A stretch of 56,531 bases of DNA from Planococcus koreensis (GCF_004761975.1 NZ_RQII01000011.1:1-56531); one strand, 5' to 3'; shown: positions 22,108-32,810, counted from the first letter of the stretch. Made by a program: numbers and translations. Notes: generated from the letters alone by a model not told the origin.

Positions 22108-23208
22108 ATGGCATTGACTGCAGGGATTGTAGGATTACCAAACGTGGGGAAATCCACATTATTTAACGCTATTACAAAAGCGGGGGCTGAAGCAGCCAAT
22201 TACCCGTTCTGTACGATAGATCCGAACGTCGGGATTGTAGAAGTTCCGGACGAGCGCTTAGACAAATTGACGGAATTGGTCGATCCGAAGAAAACGGTTC
22301 CTACCGCTTTCGAATTCACCGATATTGCGGGCATCGTGAAAGGCGCCAGCAAAGGGGAAGGTCTTGGAAATAAATTCCTTTCTCATATCCGTGAAGTGGA
22401 TGCAATCTGCCAGGTTGTCCGTTGCTTCGCCGACGACAACGTCACGCATGTATCCGGCAAAGTGGATCCGATTTCCGATATCGAAGTCATCAACTTGGAA
22501 TTGATCCTTGCGGACATGGAAAGCATCGAAAAACGCATTGCGCGCGCTGCCAAACTTGTGAAGCAAAGAGACAAAGATGCAGTTGCCGAAGAGCCGGTTC
22601 TGATGAAGTTGCGCGAAGCATTCGAAGATGGCCAAATGGCCCGTTCAATCGACTTTACGGAAGACGAGCTGCGCATCGCGAAAAACCTGAACTTGCTGAC
22701 GCTTAAGCCGATGCTGTATGTAGCGAACGTAGCGGAAGATGAAATCGCGGAAGCGGACAACAATGAATATGTGCAGCAAGTACGCGATTACGCGGCACAA
22801 CAGAATGCAGAAGTTATCGTGATTTGTGCGAAGATCGAGGAAGAAATGGCTGAATTGGACGACGAGGAGAAAGCGATGTTCCTTGAAGAACTGGGCATCA
22901 AAGAATCCGGTCTGGATCAATTAGTCAAAGCATCTTACAGCTTGCTCGGGCTTGCTACTTACTTTACTGCTGGTGTGCAGGAAGTGCGTGCATGGACATT
23001 TAAAAAAGGCATGAAAGCACCACAATGTGCCGGCGTCATCCACTCCGATTTCGAACGCGGCTTTATCCGTGCCGAGACCGTAGCTTACGAAGACCTTGTG
23101 GAAGCGGGTTCGATGGCGGCTGCAAAAGAAGCCGGAAAAGTGCGCCAAGAAGGCAAAGAATACATCGTTAAAGACGGCGACGTCATGCTTTTCCGTTTTA
23201 ACGTTTAA
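22108..23208 (+). CDS. ychF: Redox-regulated ATPase YchF
   Basis: Obg-related P-loop NTPase that prefers ATP. It starts MALTAGIVGLPNVGKSTLFNAITKA (G1) and has FTDIAGIVKGASKGEGLGNKF (G3) and a C-terminal TGS domain ending DGDVMLFRFNV. An in-frame GTG at 22099 would add three residues but sits only 2 nt from the ribosome site; ATG 22108 gives the usual 366-residue length. Confidence 0.96.
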   Translation: MALTAGIVGLPNVGKSTLFNAITKAGAEAANYPFCTIDPNVGIVEVPDERLDKLTELVDPKKTVPTAFEFTDIAGIVKGASKGEGLGNKFLSHIREVDAICQVVRCFADDNVTHVSGKVDPISDIEVINLELILADMESIEKRIARAAKLVKQRDKDAVAEEPVLMKLREAFEDGQMARSIDFTEDELRIAKNLNLLTLKPMLYVANVAEDEIAEADNNEYVQQVRDYAAQQNAEVIVICAKIEEEMAELDDEEKAMFLEELGIKESGLDQLVKASYSLLGLATYFTAGVQEVRAWTFKKGMKAPQCAGVIHSDFERGFIRAETVAYEDLVEAGSMAAAKEAGKVRQEGKEYIVKDGDVMLFRFNV

Positions 23209-23327
23209 GCCAAAAGCTTTAAATTTTTAAAATTTTTTTCAGGGACCAGGTTTAGAAAACGTCCTGAACGGCAATTAACATTTCAGAGCTATCATACAAG
23301 ACAATGCATCACGCCACGGAACATTAT

Positions 23328-23362
23328 GAAAGGGACCGAATGCCTTAGCGCTCGGTCTTTTT
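23328..23362 (+). terminator. Terminator-like hairpin before the cyclotransferase gene
   Basis: Inverted repeat GACCGA/TCGGTC with flanking AAAG/TTT pairing and a T run, ending about 19 bp before the next start codon. It may terminate ychF transcription or attenuate the next gene. Confidence 0.55.
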
Positions 23363-23380
23363 GAATTAGGAGGATCAGAA

Positions 23381-23767
23381 ATGCTTTTGTTCGTATATGG
23401 AACATTGAAAGAAGGCGGGAAATATCATTGCTATTTGGGTGAAGCCGCTTTAGTCGCAGAACACGCCATGGCAAAAGGAACGTTATATGATACAGGGATG
23501 GGCTATCCGGCAATGGTCAAAGCTGCACAAGGGGACATCCAAGGGCAGGTTTACGACATTCCGGAAGAGCTATGGCCGGCTATCGACGATCTTGAAGGGT
23601 ATGCTGCTCAAGCAGAAACTGACCTCTTCGATAAACAGACGACCGAGGTCTACGCGAACGGTGAAGTTGTGGAAACCATTGTGTACGTGGCGAATGCAAA
23701 AGGGTTATTGAAAGAAAAAGTGGAAACGGGCGTCTGGGATGTCCGGGTTGCACAAGAACAAATGTAA
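23381..23767 (+). CDS. Gamma-glutamylcyclotransferase-like protein
   Basis: A 128-residue protein with the GGCT/AIG2-like fold. It has the substrate-binding loop VYGTLKEGG at the N-terminus and the DDLEGY segment carrying the probable catalytic Glu near residue 72. Members cleave gamma-glutamyl amino acids or related amides; the substrate here cannot be told. AGGAGG lies just before the ATG. Confidence 0.85.
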   Translation: MLLFVYGTLKEGGKYHCYLGEAALVAEHAMAKGTLYDTGMGYPAMVKAAQGDIQGQVYDIPEELWPAIDDLEGYAAQAETDLFDKQTTEVYANGEVVETIVYVANAKGLLKEKVETGVWDVRVAQEQM

Positions 23768-23772
23768 ATCAG

Positions 23773-23806
23773 AAAAGCACCGGAGGATTTATTCTCCGGT
23801 GCTTTT
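23773..23806. terminator. Bidirectional terminator between convergent genes
   Basis: A 13-bp stem AAAAGCACCGGAG/CTCCGGTGCTTTT, with T runs on both strands, between the cyclotransferase gene and the oppositely oriented DUF3267 gene, whose last codons lie inside it. Confidence 0.85.
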
Positions 23807-24349
23807 TTCGTTCGGGTTGTCGGCGTAGACCCGCAGGCGCGGCAGCTTGGGGTCGTCAAGGACCCAGCTGTCATTGCGCTCTTGCAGCAGCGCCCGGTAC
23901 ATGTGAAAATCGCCGTAGGTACCCGCAGCGAGCATGGCGCCCAACAGCATGAGGGTCTGGCTTTCGAGCCAAAAGCCGAGCGCTGCCGGTATGGCTGCGG
24001 TCATCCAAAACGGCAGCAAAAGGGCCTTTTTCATGGCTTTGATCGGAATCGCTCGGCTTGTGGTGGCGTACGCGATGCCCATATCCAAATCGAATCCGTA
24101 ATCGAGCGATGAAATCGGCGTTTTGCCGAATACGACGAAGCCGATCAAATGGAATAATTCATGGAGCACGATCAGTGCGGCGTAGCCTGCCGTGAAGAAC
24201 AAGACTGCCCACCAGGAAAAACTGAACGACAGCGGCTCTGCGAAGAAATGATAGGCAGCGGCAAAAATCACCACGAGCAGGACGTTCGCCCACAGCGCTT
24301 TTGGTGCGATTTCCCTGATATCCAATTCAATGATGCGGACCGGTTCCAC
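23789..24349 (-). CDS. DUF3267 family membrane metalloprotease-like protein
   Basis: A 186-residue protein with about four membrane segments and a HELFH (HExxH) motif in the second (VLHELFHLIGF), the zinc-binding pattern of membrane metalloproteases. A conserved DYGFDLDMGIAYATTSRAIP stretch follows. Function unproven. It is the only minus-strand gene between oriC and rlmH, facing the cyclotransferase gene, and diverges from rpsF. Confidence 0.75.
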   Translation of the reverse strand: MEPVRIIELDIREIAPKALWANVLLVVIFAAAYHFFAEPLSFSFSWWAVLFFTAGYAALIVLHELFHLIGFVVFGKTPISSLDYGFDLDMGIAYATTSRAIPIKAMKKALLLPFWMTAAIPAALGFWLESQTLMLLGAMLAAGTYGDFHMYRALLQERNDSWVLDDPKLPRLRVYADNPNEKSTGE

Positions 24350-24409
24350 TCAATCACTTCCTTTGGGCATTTGCCTAAAGTATAGCGCAAGCGGCAGTGA
24401 AAAACATGC

Positions 24410-24438
24410 TTGCGGCGGCTATCCAAACGTGGTACAAT
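24410..24438 (+). promoter_or_regulatory. rpsF operon promoter
   Basis: -35 TTGCGG, 17-bp spacer, -10 TACAAT (24433-24438), leaving a leader of about 80 nt before rpsF. Confidence 0.7.
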
Positions 24439-24473
24439 ACATTGATGTGAGTAATAATATGAATTGCTTGCTC

Positions 24474-24502
24474 CTTGCCCGCTGGAAACAGCAGGGCCCA
24501 AG
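24474..24502 (+). promoter_or_regulatory. rpsF leader hairpin, candidate S6:S18 autoregulatory element
   Basis: GCCCGCTG and CAGC-A-GGGC pair around a GAAA loop with a bulged A, extended by CTT/AAG across a CC bulge, just before the AGGAGGTG of rpsF. rpsF leaders in many bacteria bind the S6:S18 dimer. The position and shape fit, but I could not confirm the consensus. Confidence 0.35.
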
Positions 24503-24524
24503 TCCATGAGGAGGTGACAACACG

Positions 24525-24812
24525 ATGAGAGAATATGAATTAATGTATATCATTCAGCCTGCAATTGAAGAGGAAGCTAAAAAAGCTCTAGTTGAGCGTT
24601 TTAACGACATCCTAACTACAAACGGCGCTGAAATCATCGAGTCGAAAGAGTGGGGTAAACGTCGTTTAGCTTACGAAATCAACGATTTGCGTGAAGGTTT
24701 CTACCAGATCGTAAAAGTAAACGCTGGTTCTGAAGCTATCAACGAATACACACGTCTTGCGAACATTAACGAAGACATTATCCGTCATATCGCTGTACGC
24801 AAAGACGTATAA
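24525..24812 (+). CDS. rpsF: 30S ribosomal protein S6
   Basis: A 95-residue protein starting [20 protein letters not shown] with the S6 pattern ([22 protein letters not shown]). It is the first gene of the rpsF-ssb-rpsR operon, with strong AGGAGGTG translation signals. Confidence 0.97.
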   Translation: MREYELMYIIQPAIEEEAKKALVERFNDILTTNGAEIIESKEWGKRRLAYEINDLREGFYQIVKVNAGSEAINEYTRLANINEDIIRHIAVRKDV

Positions 24813-24863
24813 GCAAAAGACGGCAGCCTTAAAAATATTGACTTAAAAGGAGGTTGAATTCTG

Positions 24864-25358
24864 ATGATTAACCGAGTTGTTTTAGTCGGAAGACTGACAA
24901 AAGATCCAGACCTTCGCTACACGCCAAGCGGTGCGGCAGTTGCCCGTTTTACACTTGCTGTAAACCGGACATTCTCCAATGCGCAGGGTGAGAAGGAAAC
25001 TGATTTTATCAATTGTACTGTTTGGCGCAAACAAGCTGAAAACACAGCGAATTTCCTGAAAAAAGGAAGCTTGGCTGGCGTAGAAGGCCGCATTCAAACT
25101 GGAAGCTACGAGGGGCAGGACGGAAAGCGCGTTTATACGACGGAAGTCGTTGCAGACAGCGTCCAATTCCTGGAACCGAAAAGTTCTGGAGCTGGTGCAG
25201 ACCGTTCACAAGGACAACAGCCGTCCTATCAACAGAACCAATCGCCAAGCCCAAGTCAGCAAAACCCAAGCCAACAAAACTATACACGCGTAGACCAGGA
25301 TCCGTTCTCAAGCGGTAGCGGCCCGATCGAAGTATCGGACGACGATCTGCCATTCTAA
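24864..25358 (+). CDS. ssb: Single-stranded DNA-binding protein
   Basis: A 164-residue protein with an N-terminal OB fold ([23 protein letters not shown]). The Gln/Ser/Pro-rich linker (about 115-148) leads to the acidic tip DDDLPF that recruits repair and replication partners. It lies between the genes for S6 and S18 as in B. subtilis. Confidence 0.97.
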   Translation: MINRVVLVGRLTKDPDLRYTPSGAAVARFTLAVNRTFSNAQGEKETDFINCTVWRKQAENTANFLKKGSLAGVEGRIQTGSYEGQDGKRVYTTEVVADSVQFLEPKSSGAGADRSQGQQPSYQQNQSPSPSQQNPSQQNYTRVDQDPFSSGSGPIEVSDDDLPF

Positions 25359-25409
25359 TGAACGCTGGAACTAGCGGCTAAAATCCAACAAAAAAGGAGG
25401 TAATTCGAT

Positions 25410-25646
25410 ATGGCACCACGTCGCGGAGGCAAAAAGCGTAAAAAGGTTTGTTATTTTACGTCAAACAACATCACGCACATCGATTATAAAGATACTGACC
25501 TATTGAAGAAATTTATTTCTGAAAGAGGAAAAATCTTGCCACGTCGTGTTACAGGCACTAGCGCTAAATGGCAACGTAAGTTGACAATCGCTATCAAACG
25601 CTCACGTATCATGGCACTTCTACCATTCGTAGCTGAAGAAAGATAA
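25410..25646 (+). CDS. rpsR: 30S ribosomal protein S18
   Basis: A 78-residue basic protein with the S18 motif ([37 protein letters not shown]). It is the last gene of the operon, ending at a terminator. Confidence 0.97.
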   Translation: MAPRRGGKKRKKVCYFTSNNITHIDYKDTDLLKKFISERGKILPRRVTGTSAKWQRKLTIAIKRSRIMALLPFVAEER

Positions 25647-25652
25647 TTTTCG

Positions 25653-25680
25653 AAAAGACCGGGAAACCGGTCTTTTTTTT
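25653..25680 (+). terminator. rpsF-ssb-rpsR terminator
   Basis: Stem AAAAGACCGG/CCGGTCTTTT with a GAAA loop and a long T run. Confidence 0.9.
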
Positions 25681-25702
25681 GTTTTCATACTCCTTCATAC
25701 TC

Positions 25703-26107
25703 CTTTTCATTGCGCTTCAGGCAGACGCTTTCCGCGGGCCTGGCTTCTGTCTCCTCGTCGCTGCGCTCCTGCGGGGCCTTCAGCTCAGGCTTTGCCCGCT
25801 GGAGTCGCTGCCCTTCGCTTCATTTCAAAGGGTGTTCTTAATAGTGAGCCAGTTCTTTGATCAAAGAGCTTCAAGATAGCGATAGCTGTAGTTTCTCTGT
25901 GATTCTATTTGGTTTTTGAGAGAAGCTTCTTCTATTAACAAGCCTTATTTCTTGGTTATCAGGAACTATCTTGAATTTAACATGCACTGGCAGAGAATCA
26001 ACAGGCGTTGCTCGGATTTTAACCGGCATTATGTAAGGGGCGTCGCTTTTCTCCAAGCTCAAGAGCCCAATATGAAAAGCCGTTCGCCTCGGCGAACGGC
26101 TCCTTTA
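25703..26107 (-). repeat. ~405-bp intergenic repeat, inverted copy 1
   Basis: Read in reverse complement, this stretch aligns by eye along its length with 32847-33261. Both contain an AGCCGTTC hairpin followed by CTTTTCATAT, an A/T-rich half (CCTGATAACCAAGAAATAA is identical in both) and a GC-rich half, and both end in GCGCAATGAAAAG. The similarity extends over about 400 bp with many substitutions. There is no convincing ORF. Confidence 0.75.
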
Positions 26108-26226
26108 ATTGAAAGGGCGCATTCCGCCATTGGCAAAATGCCATCAAGGACCTTTCTTAATAGAGAACTCCTTCTATTATCAAGAGATGGAAAGGTACAC
26201 TTTCTTCTGCTTCTTCAACTACTCCA

Positions 26227-26489
26227 GATATGGAGCAAAACAGCGGAGAAAACCTTACTGCTCCTGCAGCGCTGCGCTGCTTCGTCGCAAAGACTTGGCC
26301 TCGCTAGCTTCGACCAATGTCTTTCCAGCGGGCTAAGCGAAGTGTCGAAATCCGCTCGGGCCAAAGCCCGAGTTAGTTCGGCGCGAGCCCCGCGGAAAAC
26401 ATTGTGCTCCTGCAGCGCTACGCGCTTCGTCGCAAAGGCATTGCCCCAATTCTTGGGTCCATGCCTTCGCAGCTGTTTTGCGGAATATC
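26227..26489. repeat. Dispersed GC-rich element with terminal inverted repeats, copy C
   Basis: Left end GATATGGAGCAAAACAGC and right end GCTGTTTTGCGGAATATC are inverted repeats. The 263-bp interior is GC-rich and contains the sub-repeat CTCCTGCAGCGCTRCGC twice. It ends about 130 bp before yybS. The rest of 26108-26619 holds no evident gene. Confidence 0.72.
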
Positions 26490-26619
26490 GGCTTTCATTT
26501 TCACAAACATTTTCATGTTTGTACGAGACAGCCAGCATTCCGTTCTTTTGTTCAGGTTCCTTAATCATGATACAATTACAAGGATGAAATAAACCCGAAA
26601 GAAGGGGACACTCACACGG

Positions 26620-27570
26620 ATGCAAAATCAACAAACAAGAAAACTTACAAATGGTGCGATGATGGCCGCAGTGTTTACAGTGCTATTGGCTGTCTCGGTT
26701 TATGTGCCTCTTTTAAATGTAGTAACGACGCTCTTTTTGGCGCTGCCGGTTGCCTGGTACAGCGCGAAATATGATTGGAAGGCTTCTGCGCTTTTCGCTG
26801 CGGTGTGCCTGTTTTTGGCGTTCATTATCGGGGGGCTGTTGTCCTTGCCACTGGCGCTGATTCATGTGCCGCTCGGTTTGGTGATCGGATTGTCGATTTA
26901 TTACGGCAAAAGCAAGCTCTTCATGTTCATGGGCTCAGGGGTAGTGCTTCTGTTTTCAATCATGCTGCAATACCTGGCTTCTATCTGGCTGTTCGGCATC
27001 AACGTCATCGAAGAAATGATGACGGCGATGGAAGCTTCCTATAAACAGACGAGCGCTATGATGGAAAGGTTCGGCGCGCCGAATGAAGATTACGATGAGT
27101 TCATCAGCCAAATCATGTTCTCGTTCGAGACTTTATTGCCGGCGCTGCTTGTGCTGTCGGTATTTATGGTTGTTTGGATCTTGTTATTGCTCCTTTTGCC
27201 GATTTTAAAGCGGCTGGGCACGGACGTTCCGAAATTTCCTCCTTTTCGGGATATGAAATTGCCGAAAAGTGTATTATGGTATTATTTAATCGTTTTGCTC
27301 GTCCCGCTATTGTCTGATTTCCAGCCGGGGACCATGCCTTACATGATATTCATCAATGCATCCATTGTGCTGCAATTCCTGATGTTCCTGCAGGGCGTTT
27401 CGTTCTATCATTTCTATATCCATCAAGAAGGATGGCCGAAATGGGTGACGGTCCTTGTCAGCATTCTGGCTTTCCCGCTGCTGTCGTTTACGAGCATCGT
27501 CGGGATCGTCGATCTTGGATTCGATATCAGAGGCTGGGTGAAACGGGCACACGAGTTTAAAGGAAAATGA
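26620..27570 (+). CDS. yybS: DUF2232 membrane protein YybS
   Basis: A 316-residue polytopic protein with about eight hydrophobic segments and the DUF2232 pattern (LTNGAMMAAVFTVLLAVSVYVP at the start, GIVDLGFDIRGWVK at the end). The function is unknown. It always seems to precede gdpP and rplI in Bacillales, and is 13 bp from gdpP here. Confidence 0.88.
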   Translation: MQNQQTRKLTNGAMMAAVFTVLLAVSVYVPLLNVVTTLFLALPVAWYSAKYDWKASALFAAVCLFLAFIIGGLLSLPLALIHVPLGLVIGLSIYYGKSKLFMFMGSGVVLLFSIMLQYLASIWLFGINVIEEMMTAMEASYKQTSAMMERFGAPNEDYDEFISQIMFSFETLLPALLVLSVFMVVWILLLLLLPILKRLGTDVPKFPPFRDMKLPKSVLWYYLIVLLVPLLSDFQPGTMPYMIFINASIVLQFLMFLQGVSFYHFYIHQEGWPKWVTVLVSILAFPLLSFTSIVGIVDLGFDIRGWVKRAHEFKGK

Positions 27571-27583
27571 GGAGCTGAAACGA

Positions 27584-29560
27584 ATGTCGGCTTTTTTTAG
27601 ACAACGAAAACTTCGGTATCCGCTCTTGGCGCTGCTCCTCCTGGGAGCGGCCGCAATCGTTTTGATCACCCTCTGGTCCGAATGGGCCGCCGGCATTTTT
27701 ACGTTATTGTTCGGTTTGGCTTTTACCGCCGCCTGGGTGACCGAAAAACGGGTATATGAAGAAACTGAAAAACACATAGAGACCTTGTCCTACCGGATGA
27801 AAAAGGTCGGAGAAGAAGCACTCCTCGAGATGCCGATCGGGATTCTCCTCGTCAATGAGAATTTTGACATTGAATGGGCGAATCCGTATATGACCTCGAC
27901 TTTGGAGTACGATACGCTGATCGGCGAATCGCTTTACAGCTTATCGGATGAATTCCATACATTGGTGAAATCGGATGAAATAAAAGACATGACCATCACG
28001 CTTGGCGAACGGAAGTACCGGGTTTATTACCGCGCGGATGATCGGTTGTTTTATTTGTTCGACATTACCGAGCAAGTGGAAATCGAGACGCTATATTACG
28101 CAGACCGCACCGTCATCGGCATCCTGTTCATCGATAATTACGATGAATTGTCGCAAGGCATGGACGACCAGACGCGGAGTAATTTGAATAGCCTGGTCAC
28201 GTCGCTAGTCAACGAATGGGGAGCGAACCACGGCATTTTCGTCAAACGGATTTCGTCAGACCGCTTTCTTGCCGTGTTCAATGAATCGATTTTGAAAGAT
28301 CTTGAGCTGTCGAAATTCGCGATTCTCGATGACCTGCGCGAAGTAACGTCGAAAGACAATCTCGCATTGACTTTGAGCATCGGCGTCGGCGCCGGTTCGG
28401 CATCGCTTGTCGAGCTTGGCAGCATGGCGCAGTCCGGCCTGGACCTCGTCCTTGGCCGCGGCGGCGACCAAGTGGCCATCAAGCACCCAAGCGGAAAAGT
28501 GAAGTTTTACGGCGGCAAGACGAATCCTGTCGAAAAACGCACCAGAGTGCGCGCACGCGTCATTTCACATGCGCTGCGCGACTTGATCCAGGAAAGCGAC
28601 CAAGTCTTTGTCATGGGCCATAAAATGCCCGATATGGACGCGATCGGCGCCGCTGTCGGCGTGGCCAAAATGGCTGCGATGAATAAAGTCCAAGGCCGCA
28701 TTGTCCTCGACTTCAATGAATACGACCGCAGCGTCATGCGCTTGATGGAAGAAATTGAAGGGGATGACGAGTTGTTCGAACGTTTCATCACGCCGGAAGA
28801 AGCGTTGGCGGATATGACGGAGAACTCTTTGCTTGTCATCGTCGATACGCATAAGCCCTCGATGGTCATTGATGAACGGCTGCTCCAGCGCATGGAGCGC
28901 GTCGTGCTGATCGATCACCACCGCAGAGGCGAAGAATTCATTACCAATACATTGCTCGTTTACATGGAACCTTACGCATCGTCCACGGCGGAGCTGGTGA
29001 CCGAATTGCTTGAGTACCAGCCGAAGCACGAGAAATTATCGATGCTGGAAGCGACTGCAATGCTTGCGGGCATCATTGTCGACACCAAAAGCTTTACGCT
29101 GCGGACAGGATCGCGGACCTTTGAAGCGGCATCGTATTTGCGCTCGAACGGCGCGGATACCGTATTGGTCCAGCGTTTGCTGAAGGAAGACCTGGAAACC
29201 TATATGGAACGCGCGAAAATCGTCCAAACGGTCGAATTCGTCGCGAACGGCATCGCGATTGCCAGAGGCGAAGCAGGCAAGATCTACAGCCCGGTGCTGA
29301 TCGCCCAAACCGCGGATATTCTGTTGACGATGAAAGACGTCAATGCATCGTTCGTCGTCGCGGAGCGCGCGGAAGGCGGCATCGGCATTTCAGCCCGTTC
29401 GCTGGGTGAAGTCAACGTCCAGATCGTTATGGAAAACATGGGAGGCGGCGGCCATTTGACGAATGCCGCGACCCAAATGCCGGATGCGACGCTGGATGAA
29501 GCGATTGCCCAATTAAAACAAGTGATAATGGAACAATACGAGGGAGGCCAAACAGAATGA
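27584..29560 (+). CDS. gdpP: Cyclic-di-AMP phosphodiesterase GdpP
   Basis: Membrane-bound enzyme that hydrolyses c-di-AMP and so affects wall stress, potassium balance and beta-lactam response. The 658-residue protein has two membrane helices (about 12-50), a PAS-like domain (to about 165) and a degenerate GGDEF domain. The DHH domain has the motifs [11 protein letters not shown] and LIDHHRRG, and DHHA1 ends with [10 protein letters not shown]. Its stop overlaps the ATG of rplI. Confidence 0.96.
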   Translation: MSAFFRQRKLRYPLLALLLLGAAAIVLITLWSEWAAGIFTLLFGLAFTAAWVTEKRVYEETEKHIETLSYRMKKVGEEALLEMPIGILLVNENFDIEWANPYMTSTLEYDTLIGESLYSLSDEFHTLVKSDEIKDMTITLGERKYRVYYRADDRLFYLFDITEQVEIETLYYADRTVIGILFIDNYDELSQGMDDQTRSNLNSLVTSLVNEWGANHGIFVKRISSDRFLAVFNESILKDLELSKFAILDDLREVTSKDNLALTLSIGVGAGSASLVELGSMAQSGLDLVLGRGGDQVAIKHPSGKVKFYGGKTNPVEKRTRVRARVISHALRDLIQESDQVFVMGHKMPDMDAIGAAVGVAKMAAMNKVQGRIVLDFNEYDRSVMRLMEEIEGDDELFERFITPEEALADMTENSLLVIVDTHKPSMVIDERLLQRMERVVLIDHHRRGEEFITNTLLVYMEPYASSTAELVTELLEYQPKHEKLSMLEATAMLAGIIVDTKSFTLRTGSRTFEAASYLRSNGADTVLVQRLLKEDLETYMERAKIVQTVEFVANGIAIARGEAGKIYSPVLIAQTADILLTMKDVNASFVVAERAEGGIGISARSLGEVNVQIVMENMGGGGHLTNAATQMPDATLDEAIAQLKQVIMEQYEGGQTE

Positions 29561-30006
29561 AAGTGATATTTCTAAAAGACGTTAAAGGCAAAGGCAAAAA
29601 AGGGGAAGTCAAAAACGTGGCGGACGGCTACGCACACAACTTCCTATTGAAGAATAATTACGCCATCGAAGCGAATACGGCGGCTGTCAGCAAATTGGAC
29701 GGCCAGAAGAAAAAAGAGCAAAAAGAAGCTGCGGCTGAATTGGAAGAAGCGCAAAAGCTGAAAGCGACATTAGAAGGCTTGACGATCGAATTGACGGCTA
29801 AATCAGGCGAAGGCGGCCGGTTATTCGGTTCGATCACCACGAAACAAGTAGCCAAAGAACTTGAAAAAACACACGGCATCAAATTGGACAAACGCAAAAT
29901 GGAATTGGACGATGCCATCCGCGCGCTCGGCTACACGAACGTTCCGGTTAAAGTCCACCCGGATGTTGTCGCGACGCTTAGAGTCCATGTAACAGAAGAA
30001 GCGTAA
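29557..30006 (+). CDS. rplI: 50S ribosomal protein L9
   Basis: A 149-residue protein starting [21 protein letters not shown] with the L9 signature ([16 protein letters not shown]), a long central helix rich in Lys, Glu and Ala, and a C-terminal domain. It overlaps gdpP by 4 bp and is close to dnaB, so probably one transcript. Confidence 0.97.
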   Translation: MKVIFLKDVKGKGKKGEVKNVADGYAHNFLLKNNYAIEANTAAVSKLDGQKKKEQKEAAAELEEAQKLKATLEGLTIELTAKSGEGGRLFGSITTKQVAKELEKTHGIKLDKRKMELDDAIRALGYTNVPVKVHPDVVATLRVHVTEEA

Positions 30007-30019
30007 GGTGATGAACTCG

Positions 30020-31375
30020 ATGAATGAAGCAATAGATCGCGTCCCGCCGCATAACCATGAAGCCGAACAATCGGTCATTGGTGCCATTTTCCTGGAACCA
30101 CAGGCGTTGATCACGGTCGCAGAGATTGTAAATCCTGAGGATTTCTATCGCATTGCCCACCAGAAAATCTTTGATACGATGATCAATTTGTCAGACCACG
30201 GCAAAGCGATTGACGTGGTGACGGTGACAGAAGAACTGTCGGTCAAAAAAGAGCTGGAAGATGTCGGCGGCCTGTCGTATTTGGCGGAAATCGCCAATGC
30301 TGTCCCTACCGCGGCGAATGTTGTGCATTACGCGCGCATCGTTGAGGAGAAAGCGCTGCTCCGGCGCTTGATCCGAGTAGCGACAACGATTGTCGAAGAC
30401 GGTTTCACGCGCGAAGATGAAGTGGAAACACTTCTCGCCGAAGCGGAAAAAAAGATGATGGAAGTATCGAGCCGCAAAAATGCCGGTGACTTTACCCACA
30501 TCAAGGACGTTTTGGTCAGCACCTATGACAATATTGAATTGCTGCATACCCGCAAAGGCGATGTCACCGGAATCCCGACCGGCTTCCGCGACCTCGACAA
30601 AGTCACTGCCGGTTTCCAGCGCAACGACTTGATCATCGTGGCTGCACGGCCATCTGTCGGTAAGACGGCATTCGCGCTGAATGTCGCACAGAACGTCGCA
30701 ACGAAAACCGACGAGAACGTCGCCATCTTCAGTTTGGAGATGGGCGCCGAACAGCTCGTCATGCGTATGCTGTGCGCAGAAGGCAACATCGACGCGCAAG
30801 TGCTCCGTACAGGGGCTTTGCAGACGGAAGACTGGCGCAAACTGACGATGGCCATGGGCAGTTTATCGAATGCCGGCATCTTCATTGATGACACGCCGGG
30901 CATCCGGGTCAACGACATCCGCGCCAAATGCCGCCGCTTGAAACAGGAGTATGGCCTTGGCATGATCATGATCGATTACTTGCAGCTGATCCAAGGGCCT
31001 GGACGCTCAGGCGAAAACCGCCAGCAGGAAGTATCCGATATTTCCCGTTCATTGAAAGGGCTGGCGCGTGAACTTGAAGTGCCGGTCATCGCATTGTCGC
31101 AGCTGTCCCGTGGAGTGGAACAACGCCAGGACAAGCGGCCGATGATGTCGGATTTGCGGGAATCCGGCTCGATTGAGCAGGATGCCGATATCGTTTCCTT
31201 CCTGTACCGGGAAGATTATTACGACAAGGAAACCGAAGACCAGAACATGATTGAAATCATCATCGCCAAACAGCGTAACGGCCCGACCGGTACGGTGAAA
31301 TTGGCTTTCGTCAAAGAATACAATAAATTCGTCACCATCGACTGGAGCCAGCACGAATCCGGCGGAGACTTTTAA
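30020..31375 (+). CDS. dnaB: Replicative DNA helicase (DnaB type; dnaC of Bacillus)
   Basis: Hexameric replicative helicase. It has an N-terminal domain (RVPPHNHEAEQSVIGAIFLEP) and a RecA-like C-terminal domain with Walker A ARPSVGKTAFALN, DYLQLIQGP, and the arginine-finger region. Alternative starts lie at 30008 (GTG) and 30011 (ATG); ATG 30020 has GGTGAT at the best spacing and gives the usual N-terminus. Confidence 0.95.
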   Translation: MNEAIDRVPPHNHEAEQSVIGAIFLEPQALITVAEIVNPEDFYRIAHQKIFDTMINLSDHGKAIDVVTVTEELSVKKELEDVGGLSYLAEIANAVPTAANVVHYARIVEEKALLRRLIRVATTIVEDGFTREDEVETLLAEAEKKMMEVSSRKNAGDFTHIKDVLVSTYDNIELLHTRKGDVTGIPTGFRDLDKVTAGFQRNDLIIVAARPSVGKTAFALNVAQNVATKTDENVAIFSLEMGAEQLVMRMLCAEGNIDAQVLRTGALQTEDWRKLTMAMGSLSNAGIFIDDTPGIRVNDIRAKCRRLKQEYGLGMIMIDYLQLIQGPGRSGENRQQEVSDISRSLKGLARELEVPVIALSQLSRGVEQRQDKRPMMSDLRESGSIEQDADIVSFLYREDYYDKETEDQNMIEIIIAKQRNGPTGTVKLAFVKEYNKFVTIDWSQHESGGDF

Positions 31376-31420
31376 ACACGAACGATTAATGTGAAGACAC
31401 ATTAATATGTTCGTGTTTTC
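31374..31420 (+). terminator. dnaB terminator
   Basis: Long stem AAACACGAAC/GTTCGTGTTT with a further inner pairing ATTAATGT/ACATTAAT, followed by TTTTC. Confidence 0.82.
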
Positions 31421-31432
31421 TTCTGTTTAGGA

Positions 31433-31461
31433 TTGACGAAGGGCGATTTCGTTGGTACAAT
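31433..31461 (+). promoter_or_regulatory. purA promoter
   Basis: -35 TTGACG (31433-31438), 17-bp spacer, -10 TACAAT (31456-31461), 46 bp before the purA start. Confidence 0.8.
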
Positions 31462-31507
31462 GAAGACTGTTTGAAACAAGGGCATAAGCCTAACGGAGGT
31501 GCGGACG

Positions 31508-32794
31508 ATGACATCAGTCGTAGTAGTAGGAACGCAATGGGGAGACGAAGGAAAAGGGAAAATCACTGATTTTCTATCTGAACACGCAGAAGTGATTGCG
31601 CGTTACCAAGGCGGAAATAACGCAGGGCATACCATCATTTTCGGCGGAGACACGTATAAATTGCATTTGATTCCATCCGGGATTTTCTATAAAGACAAGA
31701 TTTCCGTAATCGGCAACGGCATGGTCGTTGACCCGAAAGCGCTTGTCAAAGAATTAAAAGGCCTTCACGAGCGTGGCGTCACAACGGAAAACCTGCGCAT
31801 TTCAAACCGCGCACATGTTTTATTGCCATACCACATCAAGCAGGACGAAGTGGAAGAAGCACGCCGCGGAGTAAATAAAATCGGAACAACGGGCAAAGGC
31901 ATCGGCCCTGCTTATATGGACAAAGCAGCGCGTGTCGGAATTCGCATGGCGGATTTGTTGGACCATGTTGTGTTCGAAGAAAAGCTGCGCATGAACCTAA
32001 AAGAGAAAAACCGTCTGTTCGAGAAATTCTATGAGACAGAAGGATTCACGGTAGAAGAAATCATGGAAGAGTATTACGCGTACGGACAGGAAATCGCGAA
32101 ATACGTAACCGATACATCAAAAGTGCTTAACGATGCCATCGACCACGGCCGCCGCGTATTGTTTGAAGGCGCGCAAGGCGTCATGCTCGATATCGACCAG
32201 GGTACATACCCATTCGTTACGTCTTCGAACCCGGTAGCGGGCGGCGTGACAATCGGAGCCGGCGTTGGCCCGACAACGATCCAGCACGTCATCGGCGTCT
32301 GCAAAGCATACACATCACGCGTCGGCGACGGACCGTTCCCGACCGAATTGTTCGACGAAGTCGGCAACCGCATCCGCGAAGTCGGCAAAGAATACGGCAC
32401 GACAACAGGCCGTCCGCGCCGCATCGGCTGGTTCGACAGCGTTGTTGTCCGCCACGCGAGACGTGTCAGCGGATTGACGGACCTGACAGTCAACTCGATC
32501 GACGTATTGAGCGGACTGGATACGGTGAAAATCTGTACAGCTTACCGCCACAACGGTGAACTGATTACAGAATACCCGGCGAACCTGCGCATGCTTGCTG
32601 AGTGCGAACCGGTATACGAAGAGCTTCCAGGCTGGTCTGAAGACGTAACAAACTGCAAATCATTGGATGAACTTCCTGACAACGCGCGCCATTACCTTGA
32701 GCGCATCGCACAATTGACAGGCGTCCAGATTTCCATCTTCTCAGTAGGGCCAGACCGCAACCAAACAAACATCGTCACAAGCGTGTGGCGTTAA
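31508..32794 (+). CDS. purA: Adenylosuccinate synthetase
   Basis: GTP-dependent conversion of IMP and aspartate to adenylosuccinate, the first AMP-specific step. It starts [21 protein letters not shown] with the P-loop-like GDEGKGK, and has the GGNNAGHT loop and the [14 protein letters not shown] motif. ATG 31508 lies 7 nt after CGGAGGT; an upstream GTG overlaps that ribosome site and is not the start. The 428-residue length is normal. Confidence 0.97.
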   Translation: MTSVVVVGTQWGDEGKGKITDFLSEHAEVIARYQGGNNAGHTIIFGGDTYKLHLIPSGIFYKDKISVIGNGMVVDPKALVKELKGLHERGVTTENLRISNRAHVLLPYHIKQDEVEEARRGVNKIGTTGKGIGPAYMDKAARVGIRMADLLDHVVFEEKLRMNLKEKNRLFEKFYETEGFTVEEIMEEYYAYGQEIAKYVTDTSKVLNDAIDHGRRVLFEGAQGVMLDIDQGTYPFVTSSNPVAGGVTIGAGVGPTTIQHVIGVCKAYTSRVGDGPFPTELFDEVGNRIREVGKEYGTTTGRPRRIGWFDSVVVRHARRVSGLTDLTVNSIDVLSGLDTVKICTAYRHNGELITEYPANLRMLAECEPVYEELPGWSEDVTNCKSLDELPDNARHYLERIAQLTGVQISIFSVGPDRNQTNIVTSVWR

Positions 32795-32810
32795 ATACCA
32801 AGATTTAGAT

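Noticed and set aside
25916..26634. Overlapping long ORFs on both strands before yybS
   Set aside because: They arise from the GC-rich dispersed repeats; the translations are low-complexity and lack start signals.
27307..27777. Antisense ORFs within yybS, gdpP, purA and other core genes
   Set aside because: They are reverse-frame shadows of genes with clear family matches.
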